64,000 bases of DNA. Source: CAKRZE01 sp045617585 (GTDB taxonomy: Bacteria; Bacillota; Clostridia; Oscillospirales; CAG-272). Under the pieces are notes generated by a model, which saw only the letters and a list, made by a program, of their open reading frames with translations, did no database searches and was not told the origin of the DNA. The position numbers were made by a program, and so were the translations under genes. The DNA is taken from positions 14,407 to 78,406 of the forward strand of contig JAZLIW010000015.1 of NCBI GenBank assembly GCA_045617585.1, read 5' to 3'. Positions 44,253 to 53,607 of the stretch are shown in pieces. Positions within the stretch are counted from its first letter, which is position 1. Every line of letters begins with the position of its first letter.

Positions 44253-46823
44253 AAAAAAAGAGTCATCCTCTGTCTGCTGCTGCTGGCTGCGACGCTGCTC
44301 GGCTGCTTCGGCTGCAAGGACCCGTCGGGTCCCGCCGACGAAAGCGGCGATCCCGCCGGCACGACGCCCTCTCCCGCCTCCGGCATTTCGCTGGTGGACG
44401 AAAACGGTCAGCCGAAGTACCGCCTGATCCGTCCCGACGTCGCAAGCAAATACGAGATCACCGCAGCGTCCACGATCAACAAGGCGCTGGTCGAAAAATC
44501 CGGTCTGAGCTACGAATTCACGACCGACTTTGAAAAGAAGGTCGATCAGGAAGTCCTTTCCGGTTACTTTGAGATCCTCGTCGGCAATACCAACCGCGCC
44601 GAATCGAAAGCGGCGCTGGAGGGTCTCGGCGAGAACGATTATATCATCCGCATCGTCGGCAACAAGGTCGTCATCAACTCGATGAACCTCAAGGGCGTCA
44701 AGGCCGCGGCGGAGGTCTTCATCAACGAATGGCTCGGCGACGGCAAAACGCTCACCGTCCCGGCAGGCGGAGAATCGAGAGGCACCTTCACCATTGAAGT
44801 CCAGCTCCTCACCTCCTCCGACCGTCCCTGCATCCCCGAGATGAAGTATCCCCAGTCCGACATCGTCATCGCCGATATCATCGCGACCGACGAGAAATAC
44901 GGCGCTGACCCCACCGGCGAAAAGGACAGCCGCGCCGCCATCCAGAAGGCGCTGAACGAGGTCTCCTCGAAGGGCGGCGGCACCGTCTTCCTCCCTGCCG
45001 GCAAATATCTGGTCACCGGCCCGATCAACGTTCCCGCCTTCTGCACCCTGCGCGGTGACTGGCAGGATCCCGACCTCGGCAGCGATTACGGCACCGTGAT
45101 CCTCGCCGCGGTGAAGAGCGGCACCGACTTCTCCGACGCGCTCTTCACGATCGGCGGCAGCGCGGGCGTGCGCGGTCTGACCGTCTTCTATCCCGACCAG
45201 AGCCTCACCGACGTGAAGCCCTATCCCTACACCTTCTACACGAACGGTCAGGGCACCTCCTATATGCTTGCGAACGTCCAGGACTGCACCGTCCTGAACG
45301 GCTACATGGGCATCGGCGCCTGCAAGCCCGATACCAACGCGCACGAGCAGTTCACGATCGACAACGTCAAGGGTACCTTCCTGTACTGCGGTGCCGAGGC
45401 GTACAACCAGGCGGACGTCGGAACGTGGAAGAACCTGACGATCTCGCCCGAATACTGGGCAAACGCGGGCAGCGAATATAACGCGCCCTCTCTTGACGCG
45501 ATCAAGGCGTATACGAAAGCAAACACGACCGGTCTGATCCTTGCCGGTCTCGAATGGACCGAGTTCTCCAATACCCGCGTCTCCTCCTGCAAGGTCGGCG
45601 TGGATATCGTCCACTGCAGCCGTATCCAGTTTGCCGGCTCGCTCTACGACTTCACCGTCACCGACTGCGGCACCGGTCTTCTCGTCGAAGATATGGACGA
45701 CCGCTGGGGTATGGTCGTCGCCCGTTCCTCCTTCGAGGGCTCCGAGTACGCCATCCGCAACCTCACGGGCGGCAGAGTCAAAATGGTCGACGTCAAGACC
45801 AACGGCAAAGTCGAAGGACCCGGCGAGATCACGAACGACGCGGCGGACCTGACGAAATACACCGCGGATTATACGCACAGCTACGTCAAGCCCGAAGCCA
45901 AGCTCTACACCACCGAGCTCACCGATGGCGGTGAGACGGATATCTCCGGCGATCTTCAGCTCGCGCTGAACGAGGTCGGCAAGACCGGCGGCATCCTATA
46001 TCTGCCCGCCGGCGTCTATCTGGTGAACGAACCGGTCTCCGTTCCCGCAGGGGTCGAGCTGCGCGGCGCCTCCTCGGTCGCGAACCGCTCGCAGGGCGGT
46101 CTTGACGCGGGCACGCTCATCATCACGAACTACGATCTCGGCGGCCCCGCGAACGGTACCGCGCTGATCACCCTTGCCGGGAAAAACAGCGGCATCAACG
46201 GCATCCGCATCACCTACAACAAGAACGGCCCGACGATCGCCAAATCCACGCCTTACGTCATCCGCGGCAAGGCGGAGGGCGTCTACGCAGTCAACTGCGG
46301 CATCACCGCCGCGTATAACGGCATCGATTTCACCGGCTGCGACAACCACTTTATCAAGAAACTGGTCGGCTGCTGCTACAACAACATGATCAAGGCAGGC
46401 GGCAAGGGCGGCGTCATCGAGGGCTGTCTGCAGAACGGGACCGCGATCTCCCGCTCCAACGTTCCCGACGCGGCGGGCTGGATCAGCGAGGGCGACCTCT
46501 TCACCATCCTCTTTGACCCGATCACCCGTCCGAACTGCGTCTACCTCATCCTTGACGGCGCGGAAAAGGAAACGGTGTACAACACCTTCTGCTACGGCTG
46601 CAACACGTTCGTACGCACCTCCGACTCGAAGGAAGTCTTCCTGTTCAACATGGGTGCCGACAACATCGGCGGCGTGTACATGGACTTTAAGAAGAGCGAC
46701 GTGACCGCCGTCAATATGATGCGCTATAACGGCAAATCCTATCAGACGGACAGCGCCTCCACGCTGCAGCTCATCAACCGCCTCACCATCGGCGACAAGA
46801 ACGAAAAGATCCTGTATCAGTGA
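44250..46823 (+). CDS. Lipoprotein with two tandem pectate-lyase-type beta-helix domains
   Basis: 857 aa from ATG 44250. Signal peptide with lipobox LLGC/FGC near residues 18-22 and a Gly/Ser/Pro linker. Residues about 30-190 are an extra N-terminal domain. Two right-handed beta-helix modules each start with the rhamnogalacturonase-like motif: GADPTGEKDSRAAIQKAL (about 225) and ETDISGDLQLALNEVGKTGG (about 570), with FLPAGKYLV and YLPAGVYLV repeats. Probably cell-surface pectin binding or degradation; catalytic residues were not identified. The translation start lies 30 nt past the only ribosome site. Confidence 0.8.
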   Translation: MKKRVILCLLLLAATLLGCFGCKDPSGPADESGDPAGTTPSPASGISLVDENGQPKYRLIRPDVASKYEITAASTINKALVEKSGLSYEFTTDFEKKVDQEVLSGYFEILVGNTNRAESKAALEGLGENDYIIRIVGNKVVINSMNLKGVKAAAEVFINEWLGDGKTLTVPAGGESRGTFTIEVQLLTSSDRPCIPEMKYPQSDIVIADIIATDEKYGADPTGEKDSRAAIQKALNEVSSKGGGTVFLPAGKYLVTGPINVPAFCTLRGDWQDPDLGSDYGTVILAAVKSGTDFSDALFTIGGSAGVRGLTVFYPDQSLTDVKPYPYTFYTNGQGTSYMLANVQDCTVLNGYMGIGACKPDTNAHEQFTIDNVKGTFLYCGAEAYNQADVGTWKNLTISPEYWANAGSEYNAPSLDAIKAYTKANTTGLILAGLEWTEFSNTRVSSCKVGVDIVHCSRIQFAGSLYDFTVTDCGTGLLVEDMDDRWGMVVARSSFEGSEYAIRNLTGGRVKMVDVKTNGKVEGPGEITNDAADLTKYTADYTHSYVKPEAKLYTTELTDGGETDISGDLQLALNEVGKTGGILYLPAGVYLVNEPVSVPAGVELRGASSVANRSQGGLDAGTLIITNYDLGGPANGTALITLAGKNSGINGIRITYNKNGPTIAKSTPYVIRGKAEGVYAVNCGITAAYNGIDFTGCDNHFIKKLVGCCYNNMIKAGGKGGVIEGCLQNGTAISRSNVPDAAGWISEGDLFTILFDPITRPNCVYLILDGAEKETVYNTFCYGCNTFVRTSDSKEVFLFNMGADNIGGVYMDFKKSDVTAVNMMRYNGKSYQTDSASTLQLINRLTIGDKNEKILYQ

Positions 46824-46829
46824 TCGGGA

Positions 46830-46862
46830 AGCCCGGACGGGGAAAACCGTCCGGGCTTTTTC
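46830..46862 (+). terminator. Terminator after the twin beta-helix lipoprotein gene
   Basis: AGCCCGGACGG and CCGTCCGGGCT form an 11 bp perfect stem with a GGAAAA loop, then TTTTTCCCCC. Confidence 0.93.
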
Positions 46863-46923
46863 CCCCTAAAATAATCACCAAAAGACTTGGGTTCCGTTCC
46901 GCAAAATCGTACACCTCAGCCAC

Positions 46924-46953
46924 TTGACAAAACCGAATGGATTATGGTAAAAT
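46924..46953 (+). promoter_or_regulatory. Sigma-A promoter of guaB
   Basis: TTGACA (46924-46929), 18 bp, TAAAAT (46948-46953). Confidence 0.75.
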
Positions 46954-46997
46954 GAGAGATAATCAAAAAAATATCACGTACCGAAGGAGAAGATGAT

Positions 46998-48500
46998 ATG
47001 GCTACTTATTATCAGGACGTTTCCCACACCTTCAGTGAATATCTGCTGGTGCCCGGCTACTCCTCTGCCGAATGCATTCCCTCGAACGTCAGCCTGAAGA
47101 CGCCCCTTGTCAAATTCAGAAAAGGGGAAGAACCCGCGGTCTCCCTGAACATCCCGCTGACCTCCGCGATCATGCAGGCGGTTTCCGACGACAAACTCGC
47201 CATTGCGCTCGCCAAGGAAGGCGGAATTTCCTTTATTTTCGGTTCCCAGTCGATCGCCAGTGAAGCGGCGATGGTCAAGCGCGTCAAGGATTACAAGGCG
47301 GGCTTCGTGACCAGCGAATCCAACCTTCGCCCCGACGCCACCCTCGCAGACGTCCTCGCACTGAAAGAAAAGAACGGCCATTCCACCGTCGCGGTCACCG
47401 CCGACGGGACCCCGAACGGCAAGCTCCTCGGCATCGTGACCGGCAGAGACTACCGTGTCAGCCGCATGGACCCCGATACGAAGGTCAGCACCTTCATGAC
47501 GCCCCTCGAAAAGCTCGTGACCGCTCCCGCGGACACCTCCCTCAAGCTCGCGAACGATATCATCTGGGAGCATAAGCTCAATTCCCTTCCGATCGTCGAC
47601 AACGACGGGAACCTGATCTGCTTCGTGTTCCGTAAGGACTACACCGAGCACAAGCAGAACCCGAACGAGCTGCTCGACGCGAGAAAGCGCTATATCGTCG
47701 GTGCCGGCATCAACACGCGTGACTACGCGGAGCGCGTCCCCGCGCTCGTCGAGGCAGGTGCGGACGTCCTCTGCATCGACTCCTCCGAGGGCTTCTCCGA
47801 ATGGCAGAAGCGCACTCTCGCCTGGATCCGTGAAAACTACGGCGACACCGTCAAAGTCGGCGCGGGCAACGTCGTCGACGGCGACGGCTTCCGCTTCCTT
47901 GCCGAATGCGGCGCGGACTTCGTCAAGGTCGGCATCGGCGGCGGCTCCATCTGCATCACCCGTGAAACGAAGGGGATCGGCAGAGGACAGGCCTCCGCGC
48001 TCATCGACGTCTGCCGGGAACGCGATAAGTATTATGAAGAGACCGGCATCTACGTCCCCGTCTGCTCCGACGGCGGCATCGTCCACGACTATCACATGAC
48101 GCTTGCGCTTGCAATGGGCGCCGACTTCATGATGCTCGGCAGATATTTCGCCCGCTTCGACGAGAGCCCGACCGCAAAGATCAACATCGACGGGACGCTC
48201 CGCAAGGAATACTGGGGAGAAGGCTCCAACCGCGCCCGCAACTGGCAGCGCTACGATCTCGGCGGCGCCTCCAAGCTCTCCTTTGAGGAAGGCGTAGACT
48301 CCTACGTTCCCTACGCCGGCAAGCTCTCCGACAACGTGCAGCAGTCTCTCGCCAAGGTGCGCTCCACCATGTGCAACTGCGGCGCGCTGACCATTCCCGA
48401 ACTCCAGAAAAAAGCAAAACTCACCCTCGTTTCCTCGGTCTCCATCGTGGAAGGCGGCGCACACGACGTCATCCTGAAGAACTCCGGCAAACAGTGGTGA
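46998..48500 (+). CDS. guaB: IMP dehydrogenase
   Basis: 500 aa. A TIM barrel interrupted by two CBS domains (about 105-225). The catalytic loop reads GGGSICITRETKGIGRGQ with the active-site Cys, and the flap contains the RY/Arg pair region. It oxidises IMP to XMP, committing to GMP synthesis. The sequence belongs to the divergent clostridial/Bacteroides-type branch (start YYQDVSHTFSEYLLVPGYSS) rather than the Bacillus type. ACCGAAGGAGAAG precedes the ATG. Confidence 0.95.
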   Translation: MATYYQDVSHTFSEYLLVPGYSSAECIPSNVSLKTPLVKFRKGEEPAVSLNIPLTSAIMQAVSDDKLAIALAKEGGISFIFGSQSIASEAAMVKRVKDYKAGFVTSESNLRPDATLADVLALKEKNGHSTVAVTADGTPNGKLLGIVTGRDYRVSRMDPDTKVSTFMTPLEKLVTAPADTSLKLANDIIWEHKLNSLPIVDNDGNLICFVFRKDYTEHKQNPNELLDARKRYIVGAGINTRDYAERVPALVEAGADVLCIDSSEGFSEWQKRTLAWIRENYGDTVKVGAGNVVDGDGFRFLAECGADFVKVGIGGGSICITRETKGIGRGQASALIDVCRERDKYYEETGIYVPVCSDGGIVHDYHMTLALAMGADFMMLGRYFARFDESPTAKINIDGTLRKEYWGEGSNRARNWQRYDLGGASKLSFEEGVDSYVPYAGKLSDNVQQSLAKVRSTMCNCGALTIPELQKKAKLTLVSSVSIVEGGAHDVILKNSGKQW

Positions 48501-48536
48501 TCCTCTGAATTTTATAAAAAAGGAGGCTTTGGAGAA

Positions 48537-49394
48537 ATGACAAAAGAAACCGTTGCCGGAATGACGTTCGACGAAGAGCGGGCGCTGTACGGCAGGACCG
48601 GGCTGCTGGTCACAGACTGTACGTTTGCGGGACCCGCAGACGGTGAATCCGCGCTGAAAGAATGCCGGGACATTGAGGTAAAGAATTGCGTCTTCTCTCT
48701 TCGCTATCCTTTCTGGCACGACCAGGGCTTTCTCCTTTCCGATTCCAGGCTGGACGATAAAACGCGTGCGCCGATCTGGTATTCCACGCGCGGCAATATC
48801 GTCAATACCGAGATCCTCGGCGTCAAATGCCTGCGCGAGTGCCGTGACGTCCGTCTGACCGGCGTCCGCGCCGTCTCCCCCGAGTTCGGGTGGAACTGCC
48901 GGAACGTGCAGATCTATAATTCCGAGATCGAATCGGAATATTTCCTGATGAACACCGATCATGTCGAGATCTCCGAACTGAAAATGAAGGGAAAATATTC
49001 CTTCCAGTATACGAAAAACGTCGTGATCTCCGACTCCGAGCTGCAGACCAAGGACGCATTCTGGCACGCGAAAAACGTCGTCGTAACGAACAGCGTGATC
49101 CGCGGCGAGTACCTCGGCTGGTATTCCGAGGGGCTGACCCTCATCAACTGCCGCATTTCCGGAACGCAGCCGCTCTGCTACTGCAAAAACCTGACGCTGA
49201 TCGACTGTGAAATGGAAGGAACCGACCTTGCCTTTGAATATTCCGACGTCCACGCGACGGTCAAGGGCAGTATCGATTCGGTCAAAAACCCGCGCTCCGG
49301 CGAAATCCGGGCGGGGAAGATCGGCGAGATTCTCTTCACCGACGACGCGATGTACGAATGCACCGCATCGGTCACCGAGGACGAACAGAACTGA
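48537..49394 (+). CDS. DUF3737 right-handed beta-helix protein
   Basis: 285 aa. Repeating short coils of the form x-N-x-x-I/V-x-x-S/C-x (NVQIYNSEIES, HVEISELKMKG, NVVISDSELQT, NVVVTNSVIRG, NLTLIDCEMEG) give a clear beta-helix; the N-terminus LYGRTGLLVTDCTFAGPADGES matches DUF3737. No signal peptide. It lies 36 nt after guaB behind AAAGGAGGC, so it is co-transcribed. Function unknown in the family. Confidence 0.85.
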   Translation: MTKETVAGMTFDEERALYGRTGLLVTDCTFAGPADGESALKECRDIEVKNCVFSLRYPFWHDQGFLLSDSRLDDKTRAPIWYSTRGNIVNTEILGVKCLRECRDVRLTGVRAVSPEFGWNCRNVQIYNSEIESEYFLMNTDHVEISELKMKGKYSFQYTKNVVISDSELQTKDAFWHAKNVVVTNSVIRGEYLGWYSEGLTLINCRISGTQPLCYCKNLTLIDCEMEGTDLAFEYSDVHATVKGSIDSVKNPRSGEIRAGKIGEILFTDDAMYECTASVTEDEQN

Positions 49395-49403
49395 ACGATA
49401 CGG

Positions 49404-49443
49404 ACGGGACCGTAAGAACCGTAACGGGTTTTTACGGTCCCGT
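49404..49443 (+). terminator. Terminator after the DUF3737 gene
   Basis: ACGGGACCGTAA (49404-49415) pairs exactly with TTACGGTCCCGT (49432-49443), followed by TTCCGCTTTTTA. Confidence 0.85.
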
Positions 49444-49455
49444 TTCCGCTTTTTA

Positions 49456-49484
49456 TTGACAAGTCAGCGGCGGCGCTGTATAAT
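49456..49484 (+). promoter_or_regulatory. Sigma-A promoter of the aromatic amino-acid operon
   Basis: TTGACA (49456-49461), 17 bp, TATAAT (49479-49484): perfect consensus. Confidence 0.88.
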
Positions 49485-49536
49485 AAACTGTATCGAAAGA
49501 CGCAGCGAATGATCGACCGCGACCGAAAGGAGCCAC

Positions 49537-51216
49537 ATGAAAGAAAAAAGACTGCCGTTTTTCCGCAGCGGCACGCACTTTTCCGACTTCCGTGATCTCG
49601 TCATGACGGTCACCGACCGTCACGGGAAAAAGACGGCTTTTTCCTTCCTTTGCGGAGAAGAGCGGAAGGAGATCACCTACCGTGCGCTCGGCGAACGCGT
49701 CCGCGCCGTCGGTGACCGTCTGCTCGGCATGAGACTTGCCGGGAAAAAGCTCGCGCTGATCGGCGCCCTCTCCTGCGATTGGATCTGCGTTTACCTCGCC
49801 TGCCTCTCGACCGGGATCCTTCTCGTTCCGCTCGACCCCGAATGGAGCGCGGAGGAACTGAACGCCGTTCTCCAGGATGCGGACTGCGCGGCGGTGCTGT
49901 ACGACGGGAAGCTGGAGGACCGGATCGGGCCCTGTCCGCTGCGTCTCCCGCTCTCCGGGTTGGAAGCGCGTCCGGCGGAGCCGCGTCTCCTGACCGCCCC
50001 CGATTTCGGCACCGCGGTCACCGACCCCGACGCGCCCGCACTCCTCGTTTTCACTTCCGGGACCGCCGGAGAAGCAAAAGGCGTCTTTTTATCTCAAAAC
50101 AATCTTCTCTCCAACCTCGAGGGCGCGCTTCAGCTCGTCCATCCGGGAAAGAAAACGGTCGCCTCACTTCCGCCGCATCTTCCCTTCGGCTCGCTCTCCC
50201 TGCTCGTTCCGCTCTGCTGCGGCGCGGAGATCTATCTTTCCGCCGGTCTGCGCAGCTTCCGCGGTGAACTGAAGGCGGAGCGCCCCGATTTTCTGACTGT
50301 CGTTCCCCTCTATCTCGAATCCTTCGGGCGGAAGCTGGAGGAAGCGATCGAGGCGGGCGGCAAAAAAGAAGAACTGGAAAAAATGGTGCGCTTCTCGGAC
50401 GGCGTACGGAAAACGGGCATCGACCTGCGCGGTCTGCTCTTTTCCGAGACCGTGCTCTCCTCCTTCGGCGGGAAGCTGAAGCGGATCTACTGCGGCGGCG
50501 CACCGCTCCGGCAGGAACTGATCGACCGGTTCGCCCGTTTCGGGATCACGGTCCTGAACGGATACGGCATGACGGAGTGCTCCCCGCTGATCTCGGTCAA
50601 CCGGGAGAGGGACGCCCTGCCCGGCTCGGTCGGGATCCCGCTGCCGGGGCTGGAGATCAGGATCGACGCACCGGACGGATCCGGGGAAGGCGAGATCCTC
50701 GTCCGCGGCGAAAACGTCATGCTCGGTTATTGCGGCGACGGGAAAGCGACCCGCGAGGCGTTTGACGGCAACGGTTTCTTCCGCACCGGAGATATCGGCA
50801 GGACGGAGGGGGAATTCCTCTTCCTCACCGGGCGGAAAAAGAATATGATCCCCCTCTCAAACGGGGAGAACGTCTTTCCCGAGGAGATCGAGGCACGGCT
50901 GATGTCGATCCCCGGCATCCTTGAGGTCTCGGTCGGAGAAGGAAGCGGGAAAAAAGAAGACGGCAGGACGGTCGTCACCGCCGAGATCTTCCCCAACCGC
51001 GCCTATCTTTCCTCTCACGGGATCACCGATCCCGAAGCTTACTTTGCGAAACGCCTGCAGAAGTACAATGCCGAGGCACGTCCCCGGCAGAGGATCGGGC
51101 TGCTCCGGATCCGGAAAGAGCCGTTCCCGAAAAACTCTTTGAAAAAGATCACCCGTCCCGGGAATCTTCCCGGGAACTATCCCGCACCCGAAAGCAGAAA
51201 GGATAAAGCGATATGA
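49537..51216 (+). CDS. AMP-dependent acyl-CoA synthetase/ligase-type adenylating enzyme
   Basis: 559 aa, ANL superfamily. Motif A3 LLVFTSGTAGEAKG (about 169-182), YGMTECSPLIS (about 343), FFRTGDIG, and the C-terminal catalytic Lys region KNSLKKITR. It activates a carboxylate as its adenylate. No carrier domain is fused. It is the first gene of the aromatic operon and overlaps aroC by 4 nt, an unusual partner. Substrate unknown; an aryl or fatty acid is possible. Confidence 0.85.
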   Translation: MKEKRLPFFRSGTHFSDFRDLVMTVTDRHGKKTAFSFLCGEERKEITYRALGERVRAVGDRLLGMRLAGKKLALIGALSCDWICVYLACLSTGILLVPLDPEWSAEELNAVLQDADCAAVLYDGKLEDRIGPCPLRLPLSGLEARPAEPRLLTAPDFGTAVTDPDAPALLVFTSGTAGEAKGVFLSQNNLLSNLEGALQLVHPGKKTVASLPPHLPFGSLSLLVPLCCGAEIYLSAGLRSFRGELKAERPDFLTVVPLYLESFGRKLEEAIEAGGKKEELEKMVRFSDGVRKTGIDLRGLLFSETVLSSFGGKLKRIYCGGAPLRQELIDRFARFGITVLNGYGMTECSPLISVNRERDALPGSVGIPLPGLEIRIDAPDGSGEGEILVRGENVMLGYCGDGKATREAFDGNGFFRTGDIGRTEGEFLFLTGRKKNMIPLSNGENVFPEEIEARLMSIPGILEVSVGEGSGKKEDGRTVVTAEIFPNRAYLSSHGITDPEAYFAKRLQKYNAEARPRQRIGLLRIRKEPFPKNSLKKITRPGNLPGNYPAPESRKDKAI

Positions 51217-52310
51217 AAAACACCTTCGGCTCCAGCATCACCGCGACGGTCTTCGGTGAAAGCCACGGCCCCGGGCTCGGCATCGTGCTTGACGGCCTCG
51301 CGCCCGGGCTCACGGTCGACGAGGCGTATATCCGGGAAAAGCTTGCGCTCCGGCGTCCGACCGGCGCGGTCTCGACCTCCCGCAGGGAGCCCGACCGCTT
51401 TCAGATCATCTCCGGCGTCTGCCGCGGGAAGACCACCGGCACGCCGCTGACCCTCATGATCCCGAATGAATGCGCGCGCTCGGAGGATTACGGCGAGGAG
51501 CTCCGTCTCCCGCGTCCCGGGCACGCCGACTATTCCGGACACCTGAAATATCACGGCTATGAAAACCATCGCGGCGGCGGGCACTTCAGCGGCAGGGTGA
51601 CCGCGGCGCTCGTTGCGGGCGGCGCGATCCTGATGTACGCGCTCGAAAAGAAGGGTATCCTCATCGGTACGCACGCGGCGCGCGTCGCCGGGATCGAGGA
51701 CGCTCCCTTCACCGATCTTGCTTCCGAGATCCCGCTCCTTGCCGGAAAAGTATTCCCTCTCCTGGACGACGACGCGGGAAAACGGATGAAAGCGGCGATC
51801 CTCGAAGCGGCAGCGGAGGGCGACAGCGTCGGCGGCATCCTTGAGACCGCGGTCATCGGCGTCCCCGGCGGGGTCGGCGAACCGTGGTTCGATACCGTGG
51901 AGGGCGTGCTCTCCAAGGCGCTCTTTTCGATCCCCGCCGTCAAAGGCGTGGAATTCGGCAGCGGCTTCGCCGTCGCGGATCTGCGCGGCAGCGAGGCGAA
52001 CGACGCGTATACCGTCGAAGACGGCAGGATCGTCACGAAAACCAATCACGCCGGCGGGATCCTCGGCGGGATCACGACCGGGATGCCGATCGTCTTCCGC
52101 GTCGCGGTCAAGCCAACGCCCTCGATCTTCAAGGAGCAGGAAACGGTCGATCTCGTCACCGGGGAGCCCATGCCGCTCCGCGTCGGCGGCAGACACGACC
52201 CCGCCATCGTCCACCGTGCCCGCGCCGTCGTGGACAGCGTGACCGCGATCGCGCTCGCCGATCTGCTGGCGCTCCGTTACGGCACCGACTGGCTCGCGTC
52301 GGAAACGTGA
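51213..52310 (+). CDS. aroC: Chorismate synthase
   Basis: 365 aa. Family signatures GESHGPGLGIVLDGLAPG, HRGGGHFSGRVTAAL (FMN site) and GRHDPAIVHRA. It converts EPSP to chorismate using reduced FMN. The start overlaps the ligase stop (ATGA). Confidence 0.98.
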   Translation: MKNTFGSSITATVFGESHGPGLGIVLDGLAPGLTVDEAYIREKLALRRPTGAVSTSRREPDRFQIISGVCRGKTTGTPLTLMIPNECARSEDYGEELRLPRPGHADYSGHLKYHGYENHRGGGHFSGRVTAALVAGGAILMYALEKKGILIGTHAARVAGIEDAPFTDLASEIPLLAGKVFPLLDDDAGKRMKAAILEAAAEGDSVGGILETAVIGVPGGVGEPWFDTVEGVLSKALFSIPAVKGVEFGSGFAVADLRGSEANDAYTVEDGRIVTKTNHAGGILGGITTGMPIVFRVAVKPTPSIFKEQETVDLVTGEPMPLRVGGRHDPAIVHRARAVVDSVTAIALADLLALRYGTDWLASET

Positions 52311-52352
52311 TCCCCGCGCCCTGAAAAACGTTTTTGTAAAGAAGGATCGGTC

Positions 52353-53588
52353 ATGGAATACGGCTGTATCGGCTTTCCCCTCGGACACAGTTATTCGGAG
52401 GAGATCCACCGTCTGATCGGCGGGTACCGCTACGAACTGAAGCCTCTCACGGAAGAGGAGCTCCCGGCGTTTCTGAATGCCGGGGAGTTCCGCGGGATCA
52501 ACGTCACGATCCCGTACAAACAGGCGGTGATCCCGTTCCTTTCGGGCATCTCCGACCGCGCGAAGCGGATCGGTGCCGTCAACACCGTGGTCAACAGAAA
52601 CGGGAAGCTGTACGGTGACAACACCGGTTGCGCGGGTCTTTCCGCGCTGCTTCCCCGCGCAGGGATCGATCCCTGCGGGAAAAAAGTCCTGATCCTCGGC
52701 ACCGGCGGGACCGCGAAAACGGCGCACGCCGTCTGTGATTCGCTCGGCGCCCGGCAGATCCTCCGGGTCAGCCGCACCGGAAAGGACGGCGCCCTGACCT
52801 ACGAAGAGGCGGTCGGGTCCCACGCCGACGCGGAGATCCTGATCAACACCACGCCCTGCGGAATGTATCCCGATACCGCGCCCGCGCCGATCTCCCTGGA
52901 CGGCTTTTCCCGCCTGACCGGGGTCGCCGACGTGATCTACAACCCGCTGCGCACGACCCTGCGTCTGAAAGCGGAGGAGCGCGGCATTCCGTCCGCGGGC
53001 GGGCTCTATATGCTGGTCGCGCAGGCGGTCGCCGCCGCCTCGCTGTTCTTCCCCGACCGTCCGCCCGCCGATCCGGAGGCCGTTTACCGTGCCCTGCTCC
53101 GGGAAAAGGAAAATCTCGTCTTCATCGGGATGCCCTCGTCCGGAAAGACGACGGTCGGCAGAAAATGCGCAAAGCTGGCGGGGAGAAAATTCCTCGACGC
53201 CGACCGGCTTTTTTCCGATACGCTCGGCATCACGCCCGCGGATTTTATCCGCCGTTACGGAGAAGAAGCGTTCCGGGAGGAGGAAACGAAGATCCTCCTG
53301 CGCGTCTCGGAGGAACGGGGCGCGGTGATCTCGGTCGGCGGCGGCGCGGTCCTGAGACGGCAGAACGTCGAGGCACTGAAAAAGAACGGCACCCTGATCT
53401 TCCTTGACCGTCCGCTTTCCCTGCTGAAGGCTACACCGAACCGGCCGCTCTCGGGCGACCCGGAGAAGCTCGCTGCCCTGTTCGCCCTCCGCCGCCCGAT
53501 CTATCAGCACGCGGCGGATCTCACCGTCGACGCCTCCGGGGATCTGTACGCGGTCGTCGGAAAAATCAGAGAAGCGGGTCTCCTCTGA
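52353..53588 (+). CDS. Fused shikimate dehydrogenase-shikimate kinase
   Basis: 411 aa. Residues 1-245 are AroE: GCIGFPLGHSYS, NVTIPYKQ with the catalytic Lys, DNTGCAG, and the NADP motif GTGGTAKTA. Residues about 250-411 are AroK: Walker A GMPSSGKTT (about 258-266), DADRLF, the Arg-rich shikimate loop, and SVGGGAV. The two steps (dehydroshikimate to shikimate to shikimate-3-phosphate) are consecutive, so the fusion makes pathway sense. Both halves keep catalytic residues, and the linker is short. Confidence 0.96.
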   Translation: MEYGCIGFPLGHSYSEEIHRLIGGYRYELKPLTEEELPAFLNAGEFRGINVTIPYKQAVIPFLSGISDRAKRIGAVNTVVNRNGKLYGDNTGCAGLSALLPRAGIDPCGKKVLILGTGGTAKTAHAVCDSLGARQILRVSRTGKDGALTYEEAVGSHADAEILINTTPCGMYPDTAPAPISLDGFSRLTGVADVIYNPLRTTLRLKAEERGIPSAGGLYMLVAQAVAAASLFFPDRPPADPEAVYRALLREKENLVFIGMPSSGKTTVGRKCAKLAGRKFLDADRLFSDTLGITPADFIRRYGEEAFREEETKILLRVSEERGAVISVGGGAVLRRQNVEALKKNGTLIFLDRPLSLLKATPNRPLSGDPEKLAALFALRRPIYQHAADLTVDASGDLYAVVGKIREAGLL

Positions 53589-53607
53589 CCCGGAAAAGGA
53601 CAAACGT

